A stretch of 64,000 bases of DNA from Struthio camelus (Eukaryota > Chordata > Aves > Struthioniformes > Struthionidae), in contig NC_090943.1 in the NCBI RefSeq assembly GCF_040807025.1, positions 136,969,950 through 137,033,949 on the forward strand. Reading direction: 5' to 3'. Positions 24,301-34,814 of the stretch are shown piece by piece. The number at the start of each line of letters is the position of its first letter. Positions within the stretch are counted from its first letter, which is position 1. A program made the translations under genes and the position numbers. Below the pieces are notes generated by a model. The model did no database searches, was not told the origin of the DNA, and saw only the letters and a program-made list of their open reading frames with translations.

Positions 24301-26533
24301 GATTTCTTCTTGACTGTCAAATGAAACGAGCACTTTAAGGAGTCTTTCCAAATCCATCAGTTTCAGCTTTGGATTGTGTTTACTGTCACTATGATCTCAC
24401 TTCTTCCCTCTTAAACTGTTACAGGATTTTTTAGACAGTTATATGAAAGTACTCGACTGCCGTTCACTCCGCCATATGGAGGAATTCCAGTTAAACTCCG
24501 CACATATATTGGGGAGGCAATTCCTTATGATCCAAATATAACTACTGAGGAATTAGTTGAAAAGGTAAGTTAGTTTTCCTTGCAATATTGAACTACACAC
24601 TTTGTTTTATATGTGCACTTGAAACTAGTTTTTTTGTAGGGTTGATTAAAGACAAGTACACTTTTACTAGCTTGTTAATATAATGGACAGTTGAGCGCCA
24701 TGCTTGTATAATGTGTGGATATCGACAAGTATGTACTGGCACAGTAACAGTTGTTTGGGATGCCCCTATCTTTTCAGAATGTGTGATAACTGTATTCTTG
24801 GAACACTAACTTAGTTTTTTCCCTCCTTGATAAATTTGATATCTGAAATAGTATAAACTGTTTTAAGTTCAATTTGAAGTAGATAGGAAAATAAACATAT
24901 ATATATATAACAAATATATTTTGAGAATCTTCCCTAAAGAACATAGGGCGCTAGAAACATCGAACAGTTCCAAAAGAGCTTCAGTCCCATTATCAAAAGG
25001 AAAACTTAAAAAAAAAATCATTCACATCCCAAATGCAAAAATATTTTGAGTACCTCCAGCTTGATGAAGTCAGTCGTGGTTAGGTGCATAACAACTTTTA
25101 TAGAAGTATGGTTTAGGCATTTTTCAAAATATTAATCTATACAGAAAACTCACTTTTTTTATTTTTCATAGAAGATGAAAGATGGCTTTATTCAGAAAAT
25201 TCTACTTCGGTCTAGGAATAGATAGATCAAAATATGGGTTAGGAATCACTGATCTGAAAATCACCTTGCTGCCCCAGAAAAGACGTAAGAAGTCTTTTCT
25301 TTGTTTGTTTTAAAGGATATGCTGCACATTGTTCTGGGCTTCATGACAGTGAAGCCAGAAAGACAGGTTTTGTCAGTTACAAGAGAACTGTCCCAGCAAG
25401 CTGCAGAGTTTGTGCTTACCAGTTTAGGAGGCTGCATGCAAGATTAATACTAAGATGGTCCTTATGGTTACCCATATTCTTGGATTTGGGGGGATTAGTA
25501 TTTTGTATACTTGCTAAACTGAAATTTAAAATTTCCACTGAATTGCTTTATTAAGCCAGGAGTTTGGCCATCCACTTCAGTGGAAGTACTGTTAAGTCTT
25601 CTGTGTCTAGTATTAGTTAAAAAAAAAAAAAAAAAACTTAAATGTGGTTTGAGATGAACGGTAGACTAGCTGATCTCTATCTGATCCTGCCTTGGAAAGG
25701 AGTCAGGAAGTGAATCTATCAGGAAAAGTTTAGCTACTCTTTGCTTATATTCCCAGTGATGTTTTACCGCCCATTTGGGGACAGATCACTGTAGTATTTG
25801 GCTACCTTATTTCAAATTTAAGTATATTAGGAAAAAATAAAAAGAGATCATTGCTATCCCTAGTGGAGATGTAGAATATTTTACTCATTTTCTTCACAAA
25901 CTTACATTTGACTTGCATGAAGACTGAAAAGTAATAGAATGTAGTTATAAGTTCTCTTATTATGTATATGCTGAGTATGATGAAATTATAGAAGAATTCA
26001 TGTTGGGAGGGACATCTGGAGGTCCCTGGTGCAACCTCTTGGTCATGGTAGGGTCGGATATGAGATCGGACCAGGTTTGTCAAGCTTTATCCAGTGCTTT
26101 TGAAAACCTCCAGGGCTGCAAAACTTTAAGACTGCAAAAACTTAATGTGTGCATGTATTAAAGGCTAATTTGACATACCAACTCCCAGGACTGAAAAGTC
26201 TTTACAATATGAACCTTACCAAACTGCAACCAATGTTCTTTTTCCATTTTAAAGGAAAATGTTGCTAGCACAGCTAGCTAAAATAAATGACACTTTTTTT
26301 TTTTTTCTTAAAGGAGATCTTACACGTGCATTTCCCAATACCTTTTGAAACTCTGGCAAGTCAGTGATTATGCTGTTTTTTCTTGCATAAGCAAATATGT
26401 AAAGGCCAACTTTCTCTTCTCTTTTCAGACAAAGACTGCAGTCCAGGCTCTAATAGATAAACACCAAACAATCCCAGGCAGCATATGGAAGGCCTTACTG
26501 GACCGATTTGATAAACAGCAGAAAAGTGATTAG
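15020..26533 (+). CDS. TMEM68: TMEM68-like acyltransferase (DIESL family), copy 1, complete in six coding exons
   Basis: Exons 15020-15347, 16972-17136, 18841-19034, 23979-24039, 24425-24564 and 26429-26533 join with consistent phases to 330 codons plus TAG. TMEM68/DIESL is an ER membrane acyltransferase of the DGAT2/MGAT/phytyl-ester-synthase group. It makes triacylglycerol independently of DGAT1/2 and is restrained by TMX1 in mammals (established knowledge). Visible: a hydrophobic hairpin at residues 41-75 broken by Pro58; the catalytic motif HG(AIPI)D with H130 and D136; VADHFVF near 155-161; SPGGVREAL at 196-204; and a C-terminal TKTAVQALIDKH block. The length is close to mammalian TMEM68 (about 324). 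ATG at 15020 is the first in its exon, three bases after the acceptor. Copy 2 follows about 9 kb downstream on the same strand. Copy 1 departs more from the family, with PPYGG and GEA where copy 2 has PMYGG and GDP. It may be a diverged paralogue with its own substrate or tissue (inference). It may be named TMEM68-like elsewhere. Confidence 0.93.
16972..17136 (+). CDS. TMEM68: TMEM68 copy 1, coding exon 2 (catalytic HG...D motif)
   Basis: Acceptor catacag ending at 16971, donor cag|gtaaga after 17136, length 165 bp, phase 1 at both ends. It carries YELHGVENLPEGPG and the acyltransferase motif YYHGAIPID (H130, D136), then VADHFVFRLP. About 35 of 54 residues match copy 2. The next intron (17137-18840) is AT-rich with no recognised element. 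Confidence 0.94.
18841..19034 (+). CDS. TMEM68: TMEM68 copy 1, coding exon 3 (SPGGVREAL motif)
   Basis: Acceptor ttatag ending at 18840, donor gtg|gtgagt after 19034, length 194 bp. It encodes residues 165-229 with EECLSALKNGHLV, then SPGGVREALFSDE, then WGNRKGFAQVAIDAKV. The PGG(V/A)REAL signature is shared by MGAT, DGAT2-like and plant phytyl-ester-synthase acyltransferases. 49 of 65 residues are identical to copy 2, which makes this the best conserved exon. Confidence 0.95.
19035..23978 (+). other. intron 3 of TMEM68 copy 1
   Basis: A 4.9 kb AT-rich intron between two well-defined coding exons. I see no transposon, RNA gene or convincing nested open frame, only short spurious frames. Confidence 0.7.
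23979..24039 (+). CDS. TMEM68: TMEM68 copy 1, coding exon 4 (61 bp micro-exon)
   Basis: Acceptor ccgtag ending at 23978, donor a|gtaaga after 24039. It encodes PIIPMYTQNVREG followed by YRMFKER, residues 230-249 plus one base. The size and phase match the copy 2 exon exactly. The second half differs: RMFKER here where copy 2 has RTLGGI. The short following intron (24040-24424) is unremarkable. Confidence 0.9.
24425..24564 (+). CDS. TMEM68: TMEM68 copy 1, coding exon 5
   Basis: Acceptor gttacag ending at 24424, donor aag|gtaagt after 24564, length 140 bp. It encodes residues 250-296 with FFRQLYE, PPYGGIPVKLRTYIG, IPYDPN and TEELVEK. About 31 of 46 residues match copy 2. The next intron (24565-26428) contains an A-rich tract at about 25620 and an antisense CR1 scrap. 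Confidence 0.94.
25980..26125 (-). mobile_element. CR1 LINE 3'-end fragment, antisense
   Basis: The + strand reads 'gttgggagggacatctggag', then 'gtccctggtgcaacctctt', and a 'cttttgaaaacctccaggg' block. This is the reverse complement of the CR1 3' region. It is degenerate and lies in the last intron of TMEM68 copy 1, 300 bp upstream of the terminal exon. Boundaries are approximate. Confidence 0.65.
26429..26533 (+). CDS. TMEM68: TMEM68 copy 1, terminal coding exon
   Basis: Acceptor cttttcag ending at 26428, then 34 codons and TAG at 26531-26533. It encodes TKTAVQALIDKHQTIPGS...LLDRFDKQQKSD, the expected C-terminal block of TMEM68. The counterpart of this exon could not be found for copy 2. 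Confidence 0.94.
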   Translation, partial: TKTAVQALIDKHQTIPGSIWKALLDRFDKQQKSD

Positions 26534-29500
26534 CATGCTTATGTTTATTTCATTGCTTTTAAAATATATAGTGAAAAACAATGTCCTACAGCAATGATGG
26601 CTAATAATTGGTTTTTAACCAGTTTAACTTCCATGCTTCTGCAGATTCAACAGAAGAAAACAAGTAATGTCTTGCAGGCTCCCCTGTATATGGCTCTTTG
26701 AGGATGTTCTTAAGTCAAGGAGAGTGAGTCCTTAAACAGGAAAACTTATGCATAATGGCAATGCAAATGCTAAACTCTCCAGAAGAAAATCATGTAGCTG
26801 GTATTTGGCCTGCACATAAAACAAATATTTGCATACAGCTGAGAACCTCAAAAATGTTGTCTTGTTCTGTGGTTTTATGTTTTGAGCTGATCACAGTCTA
26901 GTTTCTGAAAAGAATCTCAAATTTGGTGTTGTCCCACCAGAGTCCAATGTAGCAGGCAGTCTCTGTGAGCACCTTACCAATCAGACCTCACACAAGACAG
27001 TGTGAGGAGAGAAATTGTCTCACTTTAGCTATTCATCTATTGCTTAGATCATTTTTCTGGAGAGATGTATACAAAGAGAAATAATCCCACTAAACCAGAT
27101 ATTAGACTTACACAAATGCCTCATCTTCAGTATCTGGAAAGTAAGCATTCTGCATCTAGGACTTTGCTCTGACAGAAAAGTCTGCTATGGAAGTATTTTT
27201 ATCCCCTTTGTACAATGGAGTGAGGGATCGTACTCCCATTTTACGAGGGGATGGAGTAAATCTGGCTAACTCTAGAGCAGGAGTCACAGAGTGATAGAAA
27301 CGTCTGATTCAGATTGTAACTACCATTGGAAGCAGGAATTTAAGTTTTATACTCTCAAAGAGAGAAAAAAAGCTTTAGTTAAAAGTAGCACTATGCGAAC
27401 ACATGTTGAGTACTTTCAAGTCTCAGCTGGTACATCCATGCACTATTGCACCATACAATACTGATTTAGTGGAGGAGGTTGCCTCTAGTCTGAGAATCCC
27501 TGCATCATAGCCTATTTGCAGTACAGATGTGCTATAATCTCCCAGATCTCCCAGCCTGAGGCTTATAATCACTGGTGTTTTGCCTAAAAATGCAACACCT
27601 CCATCCCCATGTGGATTGAGTGTAAATGCCTGTTTGGAAAAGGAGGACGTAGGCAGTGTTGTCTTACTAATACATTTTTCAGAATACTGAAACTTGCTAC
27701 AAAGGAGAATGTATTCTTTACAAGCTATGTGATTTTATTGGTGGGAGTGGGAGACCTTTGTATAATTAAAAGCACCTGTTAACTTCAAAAACCAAGGAAA
27801 GTAATTGTTGTGCCTCATTTTTCTTCCTGTACTTTTAACGCTTGCACTCTTTCCCCTCAGCATCCTAAAAACTTATGTAGCATCTAAGACAGTATATACA
27901 ACATTAGCCCATTGTCACTGGAAAACTAAATCTACTCTTTGGATCAAACTATTCTTCTTTCCTCTTCCCATGCTGCTTCTCCCTAAATCATTTCTAACAT
28001 ATCTGAAGAAGGAAGCAGGATGGATAGGTGAGATTATTTTGAAGCAAGTTAGTCCCCTGGAACAAAACTACAAGAATCCTGTCCTGAAACAACTCAAATC
28101 CATTCTGAGAGATGGGAATGTTTACCTGAATACTCTATCTAGTTCTAGTTAAGGCAGTATACGGGCAGAAAGATTTTTCTCCTAGCAGAGACTCAACATG
28201 CATAGGAAATGATAGACTAAAGCAAATCAAGATGCTGACTACTATGCCTGGACATGAATAGGATTTCAAACCATGCAGTCTTATATAACATTTCTCTCTT
28301 TCCCTTATCAAATACCTCCAACCCCAACAGAAAACCCTCCCCAATAAAATGTTTTAAAAAATTCCAGATATAACAACCTTGCAAAATCTGGACTTCATAT
28401 TACTCCATGTTATAACTACTACAATTTTCTAAATTTCCCTGGTCCCTGGCTAAGAAGATTTAAGGCAAAGTATGAAAGTTTCAATATATGGAATTAATTA
28501 AAGGGCAAGTATTTATGTACTATGCAACACACGTCAAAAAAAAAAAAAAAAAGACCAAATACTGTAAAGCCCCCCAGATATCAGCCATTCAGTTTGTTTT
28601 AGAGATTGGGAGCAGCGTATCACATTGACTTCCTGTTGCCCATATCAAGCTGAGTAAAAAATATAATCTGAATTACGAAACTGGGGAATCAGGCTGGTAT
28701 AAATTTGTCAGTGCCCTCCACATACAGTCTGCATCTAACCCATATTTGAACACCTCCTTGACCATCTCACATATATGACTGAAAAGAGATATCTGTGTAT
28801 ATCTTAAAGTGTATGTGCAAATACACTTGCACAAGGATATACATTTTAAAATGTATTAAATTTTTAAATGTATTAACATACTCCGTCAAAAATGTTGAAA
28901 TGCTTCTCCCAGTCTGATGACTAACATAGCTGCATTACAGCTGACTTCATAAATCAGTCTGCCTGCACAAATTCTGTTTGGGATATATTTGGGCCTGAGG
29001 GACAGGTAAATTATATTGCTGCTTCAGTTTTCTGCTGCAGCTGCTGACTGTACAGTGTAAATACAAAGCCAAAAGCCTGTATTTCTGTTCTACAGCATCT
29101 GCAGTTGGACTGCAGGAGACAGCATTTTAATAAAGACTGGCAGAGTACTAAATTGGGACATTGCAATATGGAACAACTTATTTAGGAGTAATGTAAAATG
29201 TCACACTCCTGGAGGAACAGCAATATTTGTTAAAGAAGGTTTACACTGAATGTAAGTGATTTAACTGTTCCATGGATATAGAGAGTCCATACAGATTAAA
29301 AATTTTTCTGCTTAGAAAATATACGATACTGGTATCACCCAGTCAGGATGGTGTTAATGACTACGAGAAATTGTGGAAGCTGCAAGGGCAGAAAGAGTAA
29401 TGAAAGACTCAAGTTATTCTCTGTGGCATAAGAAAGAAAATCACTGTATTGATTAATACTTGGTTAAGAGAAAGCTAAGAAAGAACAGGAATAAATGTAA

Positions 29501-30120
29501 ATTTTTCACAATGGTGTGAGATTAGCTATATATAATCCCACATAAACCTGCGTGGGATTCCACTTATAAATGAGCAGGACTAAGGGATAAAGGTGAGGTG
29601 ACAGGGCTTTATACCAGCAAAATATTATTCCACAGACTAAAAGTAACACAGAACACCACAGCTGCAGATGGATTGTAAGATCCACCCGCAGTCAAATAAT
29701 AAAATGTCATGTTAAATATAATGTAGGTAAATGCAGCGTAACATGTAGGGTAAAGCAGTCCTGTTTGGTAAACATCACGACAGGCTTCAAATTAACCAGC
29801 CCGTGCTGAGGGAAAGGCTCTTGCAGTCACTATGCAGTTCCATGGAAACATCACGTCAGTGCTCAGCAGCGGCTCGCTGGGCAAATGAGCGCTGGCGACT
29901 GGCAGGAGAGAATCGGAGGAAGACATAACTCCAGGAAAAACGCTGTACATGCAGCACTGGTACCCTGACACCCGAACTGCGTGGGCTGCTGTCCCGCCTC
30001 AGCACTGCTGGAAAAGGTCACAGGCCCTCAGGGCTGAGCAGCCGCGTGGAAAGGTGTCGGCAGATTTCTCTACGGCAAGCCCAGGGAAATCATTTCTTTG
30101 GTTTGAGTGTAGAAATGCCA
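26534..30120. other. 3'UTR of copy 1 and intergenic spacer
   Basis: After the stop codon there is AT-rich sequence with no recognised gene. The first part is presumably 3'UTR. Candidate poly(A) hexamers are ATTAAA at 27765, AATAAA at 28343 and AATAAA at 29129. An A tract lies at about 28534-28552. A frame open at 27805-28152 has no recognisable domain. The spacer to the next promoter is short, about 2-4 kb. Confidence 0.55.
27765..27770 (+). terminator. candidate polyadenylation signal ATTAAA of copy 1
   Basis: ATTAAA is followed about 30-50 bases later by a GT/T-rich run ('attgttgtgcctcattttt'), which fits a downstream element. The AATAAA sites at 28343 and 29129 have the stronger hexamer but no clear GT-rich element after them. 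RNA evidence would be needed to choose. Confidence 0.35.
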
Positions 30121-30121
30121 C

Positions 30122-30610
30122 CACCACAGCACCATGCAACAACACACCTCAACAACCACACCACCATGCAACAATGTGCCTCAACCACCACACCATGCAA
30201 CAACCCACCTCAACCGCCACTACTATCACGCTGCCATGCAACAATGCACCTCAACAACCACCCCACCATGCAACAACCCACCTCAAGAACCACACTGCTG
30301 TGCAACAACCCACCTCAATCGCCACTACCACCACCTTGCCATGCAACAACGCACCTCAACCACCACCCCACCATGCAACAACCCCCCTCAAAAACCACAC
30401 CGCCGTGCAACAATGCACCTCAACAATCACACCACCATGCAACAACGCACCTCAACCACTACCCCACCATGCAACAACCCACCTCAACAACCACACCGCC
30501 ATGCAACAATGCGCCTCAACCATGCCATGCAACAACCCACCTCAACAACCACACCACCATGCAACAACCCACCTCAACCACCGCACCACCACTGTCACCA
30601 CCACACATCA
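30122..30610. repeat. C/A-rich minisatellite upstream of promoter 2
   Basis: Units mostly of 29-32 bp, with occasional variants near 41 bp, carry the core 'accatgcaacaacccacctc' followed by 'aacaaccac'. Successive 'atgcaac' cores fall at 30134, 30166, 30195, 30236 and 30268 and continue to about 30560. All three + frames stay open across the array, giving His/Thr/Gln/Pro-rich translations, because the unit has no stop in any frame. These frames, including the 424-codon one from 29949 to 31223, are repeat artefacts and not genes. The array directly adjoins the second CpG island. Confidence 0.95.
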
Positions 30611-30639
30611 ACGCCCCTCAACCACCCCCCCACCAATGA

Positions 30640-31460
30640 CGCCCCTGCCCTCCACAGCCCCCACCGCCCCGCGCCCCCTGGCGGCGCCCCGCTCCTCCCC
30701 GCCGGAAGCGCCGCTGCCGCGGTACGCGCCGCACAACGGTCCGGGCGGCTGCGCAGCCCGGGCAGCGCCGAGTTCCCCCTGCCCCGCCGCCACCGCCCTC
30801 TTCGTCGCCTCAGCCCCCGCTGCCTTCTCCTCTCCCGCTCCCCGCCCGCTCATCCCGCCGGCAGCGCGGTGGCCCGCCCGCCCGCCCGCCCGCTTCGCCC
30901 CTGGGGGACCCGCCCTAGCCTGGCCGCCCCGGGGGCACCCGGCCTCCGCGGGGGCGGCGGGCGGAGAAGTAAAACCAGGCCCGAGCAGGTATTTGGGGCT
31001 GCAGCCGGAGCCGGAGCGGCGAGGGGAAGGTGAGCGGGAGGCGGCGGCGGCGGCCGGGGGCGCTCCCTCCCTCCCTGCCCGCGGCGTCGCCGCCGGCCCC
31101 GAGGCGCGGGGAGGCCTCTGCCGCGGGCCGGGCCGGGCCGGGCCGGGCCGCCTGGCTCGCAGCCGCAGGGCCGGCGCGGCGGCGGCGGCGGCGTCCGCGC
31201 AGCGCCCGGTGCCGGGGTCGTGAAGGGGAGGCCTCGTGCGTGGGCGGCGAGGGAGGTCTGGGGCCGTTTTGCCACTACGAAGCGTCGCCTCGGCAGGAGC
31301 GGGCGGGCCGCCAGGCTCTCGCCCCTCCTGGCCAGCGACCTCCCCCCCCCCCCCCGTGTCGTGTTTTCTTCCACGGAGCGCCGTCTCGGGGCCACGGGGG
31401 CAGCTTTAGGGGCCCCCTGCGGTTTTAAAACCCGCGGATTCGTCGTGTGTGGTAGGGGGC
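30640..31460 (+). promoter_or_regulatory. CpG-island promoter of TMEM68 copy 2 (predicted)
   Basis: Extremely GC- and CpG-rich, with repeated CCCGCC/GGGCGG boxes, a (cccg)n run near 30878 and a (gggcc)n run near 31125. A strong donor aag|gtgagc at 31029/31030 gives rightward direction toward the copy 2 start exon at 35.7 kb. No TATA box is evident. As at promoter 1, a minisatellite directly precedes it. Confidence 0.65.
30960..31029 (+). other. probable non-coding first exon of TMEM68 copy 2
   Basis: Its 3' end is set by the donor aag|gtgagc. The 5' limit is unknown and is given only as a placeholder. The start-codon exon begins three bases before the ATG, so an upstream 5'UTR exon must exist. 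This is the only good donor I see in the CpG island in the right orientation. Confidence 0.5.
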
Positions 31461-32999
31461 AGCCTGGCCTGGCTGCGGGGCGATGGGGCCTTTGCGGTTG
31501 GTTAGCCCCAAGCAGGGCTTGGGGTCCCCGCAGGAGGCGGCAAAATCTTTTCCCCGAGCGTCGTCTTCTGAACTACGACTGAAGGGACAGGTGTGTTACA
31601 AGGGCAACGGAGGCAGACTGGATGGATGACGAGTGCTTGATTCAAACAGCCGGACTGGATTTGTTTACCTCGTTTTAAGGAGAAAAAACAAAACAAAACA
31701 CCTTGATCCTCCTCCAACTATCTGCAGAAGGGGTTCCTGGGCTCTTATTACAGAAGCTGAAAGCAAGCTAGCTCTTGTTTAAAAGGAAGAGCGAGACACC
31801 CGATGGACTCTAGGGCCTTCTAATTAGCTGAGGTGGCAGGTGCTATTAGTGGTTTTATTTGGTTCGCCTGTTCTTTGTGTTTATGGTAGCTTTGCTAATT
31901 TTAGTAAGGTATGCTGGCTGTAACTGACTAGCGCTGTAGCAAGCAAAGTCTTCCTCCTGTTGGTTTTTCAGCATCTTTCTAATTGGAGATGTTAGATTGC
32001 TATCCTGGGGCCCCACTTAAACATTTCATATAAAAGCGTGATCAAATTATGTTGTGTATGGTTGGCAGCGGTGTGTGTTGCTCCCTATAATCACTTCTTG
32101 TAGCGTGATCAGTAGTATTTCAAGTATCTCTATGTCTGCAGACCGCAGCTGAAAATCTCTGTTCTGGTTCATGTACGGCCGTCTCTGGCTCACAGGCTAG
32201 AAATCAGTGAAGGCGGTTTTATGTTAGACTTGTTTCCAGTTCTTTCAACATCAGCATAAAGGCCAGAGTTCGAATGTAAATCAGTGTGCACGCACTATCA
32301 TTAGTCAAATGTGAAAAGGCATCTCTTTCTTTTTGTGCAAATCTATGTACACTGCTCTGCTAGGAAGCTAGATTTGAGATTAAAAATACTTAGCTCAAAC
32401 CGCTTGAGAGGAAATGTGTTGGTGATGTTGGTGAAAAGTAAAAGTTCTTTAAGGGTATGACCATATTTCAGAGGAATTCTGCCTGTAAATGACTGAAGTT
32501 GAGACTCAGGAGTACTGTAATTTTTAGGTTTGGGTTATAACAGATGTCAGAAAATCTCTGAATAACAAGAAGGGCAGGATAGTCTCTGTTTCATTACTTA
32601 AACAAGACCCTAATCAGAGAGATGTTACTGGTGTTTCTTGTAACTTTAACTGTACCAGCCAGTCATGTAGCAGACAGCTGCAAAATGGGACAGAGCAAAA
32701 TAACTTTATCTGTTAGTAGTGCATATAAACTATGTTGGGCCTTTATTTAGTTCTGAGCAAGTCTATGCTTTTTTTGACTGTAGAGACTGTCTGTCTTCTC
32801 TTCTTCACTGCCATTACCTTTGGTAGGGTGTTTTATTTTGCCTTAATATAAATCATACTTTCAGATTTGGATATGGAGTGTTCTTGTGAGCCTGCCACAG
32901 GAGATCAGAACAAATGCTGGACTTGTAACAAGTAGAGCAAAAATGTAGCCTGTAGAGGGCCCTTACCTAGTGGATAATAAGTTGAATGTGGGTCAACAC

Positions 33000-33500
33000 T
33001 GAGGATGGCTATTTGCATCCTGGGCTACATTAGCAGGGCCATAGCCGTTAGATTAAGGAAGGGATTGTTTCCCTTTATTCAGTACTCGTGAGACCACATC
33101 TGGAGCACCGTGTTCAGTGTTGAGCCCTCCAGCAGAAGAAAGATATTGCCAAACTGGAAGGAGCCCAGAGGAGGGCAGCCAGTGTTGTTAGGTGGCTGGA
33201 GCCCGTTCTGTCTGTGCCAGGGCTGAGGGAGCGGAGTTTGTTTAGCCCAGAGAAGAGAAGGCTTAAAGGAGGTCTTGCTGCTGGTTCTTCATGAGTGGTT
33301 ATAGAGAGGGTAGCGTTAGGATTTTCTCATGGGCGCACAGCAAAGTGATGAGAGGCAACAGACACAAATCGCAGTAAGGGAAATTCTAATCAGAATAAAA
33401 TAAAAACTTTTTCACTGTGAGAGTAATCAAGCACTGGAACAGGGGCCCAGAGTGGGTGGTAAGGCAGTGCTCTAGATGCTTCTGGGGTTAGCAGTAAAGA
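33000..33500 (+). mobile_element. CR1 LINE fragment, sense, degenerate
   Basis: It matches the C-terminal ORF2 and 3' region of CR1. It includes 'gagaccacatctggagcacc' and 'gtgttcagtgttgagccctc' (the R-P-H-L-E-x-C-V-Q-x-W region), then 'gagaagagaaggcttaaagg' and 'actttttcactgtgagagta', and breaks off after 'caagcactggaacaggggcc'. It has many indels and stops, so it is an old copy. Confidence 0.8.
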
Positions 33501-34163
33501 TGATGGCAGATTTTAATTCATGTTACACATGAAGGCATAGATATGAAAGTAAACTTATAAAACAGTAACCATTGTATTTGAGGTATTGCATCTGATATTA
33601 AAAGGATATCTAACGTTAAAAAGACAAGTAGTATTTTGCAAGGCTGCCATATGTGGCCAGGACTTGAAATTTACCTGTTGAGGATTTGGTGTTTGGAGAA
33701 AGTCATAAACAATTTAAAATGTAGTAGGAGGCAGAGTGTAACTTTAAGTAATCTTTAAAGCTGTATAGTCACCGCAGGGTTTTGAAATATGTTTTTATGC
33801 TGTAACTTATGCTCCTTATTGTTCTCTAGTTAGTAGGTGGAATCAGGGGAGAAGTCCAGGCATAACGATCTGATAAAAATTATAGTGTTGAATCCTACTC
33901 CTAAATCTTGCTTGGTCTCACAGGTTGTGTTTCTTGTCTTTCTTTGCTGTGGGTGTTTGCTGCTTGACAGGTTCTGAAAACTAGAATGAGAAAATACTTT
34001 CTCTTGTTCTCTCTCGCATGCTTTCTCTCCTCCATCCTTTCCCCCTAATTCACCTCCACCTACCAGCTCTCACATGCTTAAGAAAAACCATGCACACGTG
34101 CATGCACACAGGAAATGCATGAAGTGTGTGTCTTTAAAGCCGTGAGCTTATAGATCACTGAAG

Positions 34164-34406
34164 ATGAAACCAGCGGCTCTTCGCAGTGTGCTCAAGAACG
34201 TTCTGAAGAACGAAGATTTTAAAGCCTGGATTAGAGGAACAGGCGTGGATCATGAGAGCAATGTCGCTGTCAGAAGATCAGGTTTCTTCTCATTGAAAGG
34301 AGTTATCTTGAGCAATGTGGGTAAAGGGAAATTTCGAAACACAGCAAGGATGTTCCTTTCCTTCTATCAAGATGGGAAAAAAAAATTGAGACTGGGCGAT
34401 AAGTGA
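34164..34406 (+). other. 80-codon open frame of unknown significance
   Basis: The frame opens MKPAALRSVLKNVLKNEDF and ends KKKLRLGDK before a TGA. It lies inside the first intron of TMEM68 copy 2. I recognise no domain, signal peptide or membrane segment, and the sequence is basic and of ordinary composition. It could be chance, a decayed processed fragment or an unrecorded alternative 5' exon. I do not assert that it is a gene. Confidence 0.12.
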
Positions 34407-34793
34407 GATGAGTTCTGCTCTGCTATGTGCTTCAACTTCTCATAGCAAATATTGAGTAAAATTGGTCCTGCCTCCTTGTTTTCATTGTCCTTAGGGTTCT
34501 GTTAGCATTAGCAAAATTATCTGCTGAATTTCAGTCATCTGTTGCTTGTGAAAACAGAGGAAGAGTAAAGGAGTGATAGACATATGTCTCTCTAGGCCTA
34601 GGAACTCTGCAGTCATGCTGTAAGTCACTTCTCAATAAAAACAAACACACACCCACCCCCAAATGTGATTGTTCTTAATCCATCTCTATCCATCTGCGTG
34701 TGTACATTATAATGGTGAAATATTTTCCCATTTGGTCTTGACTCTGAGTCTGGGCCAAAACTTTTCTAGATAAGGATAAATGTGTATGTTTGT

Positions 34794-34814
34794 CCCCCCC
34801 CCCCCCCCCCCCCC
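34794..34814. repeat. poly(C) tract of 21 bases
   Basis: An uninterrupted run of 21 C on the + strand. Such runs are prone to length error in assembly and polymorphism in the population. It lies in the first intron of TMEM68 copy 2. Confidence 0.95.

Noticed and set aside
27805-28152. A 115-codon open frame after copy 1 with a hydrophobic start
   Set aside because: It lies in the presumed 3'UTR or spacer, has no family resemblance and has no supporting signals.
29949-31223. A 424-codon open frame, and two overlapping long frames, rich in His/Thr/Gln/Pro and then Ala/Pro/Arg
   Set aside because: The first part is a minisatellite whose unit has no stop in any + frame. The second part is the CpG island, where stops are rare. 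The frame also runs across the predicted first-exon donor at 31029/31030.
30850-31395. A 181-codon - strand frame rich in Arg/Pro/Ala over the second CpG island
   Set aside because: Low-complexity translation of GC-rich promoter DNA. No motif, no splice context.
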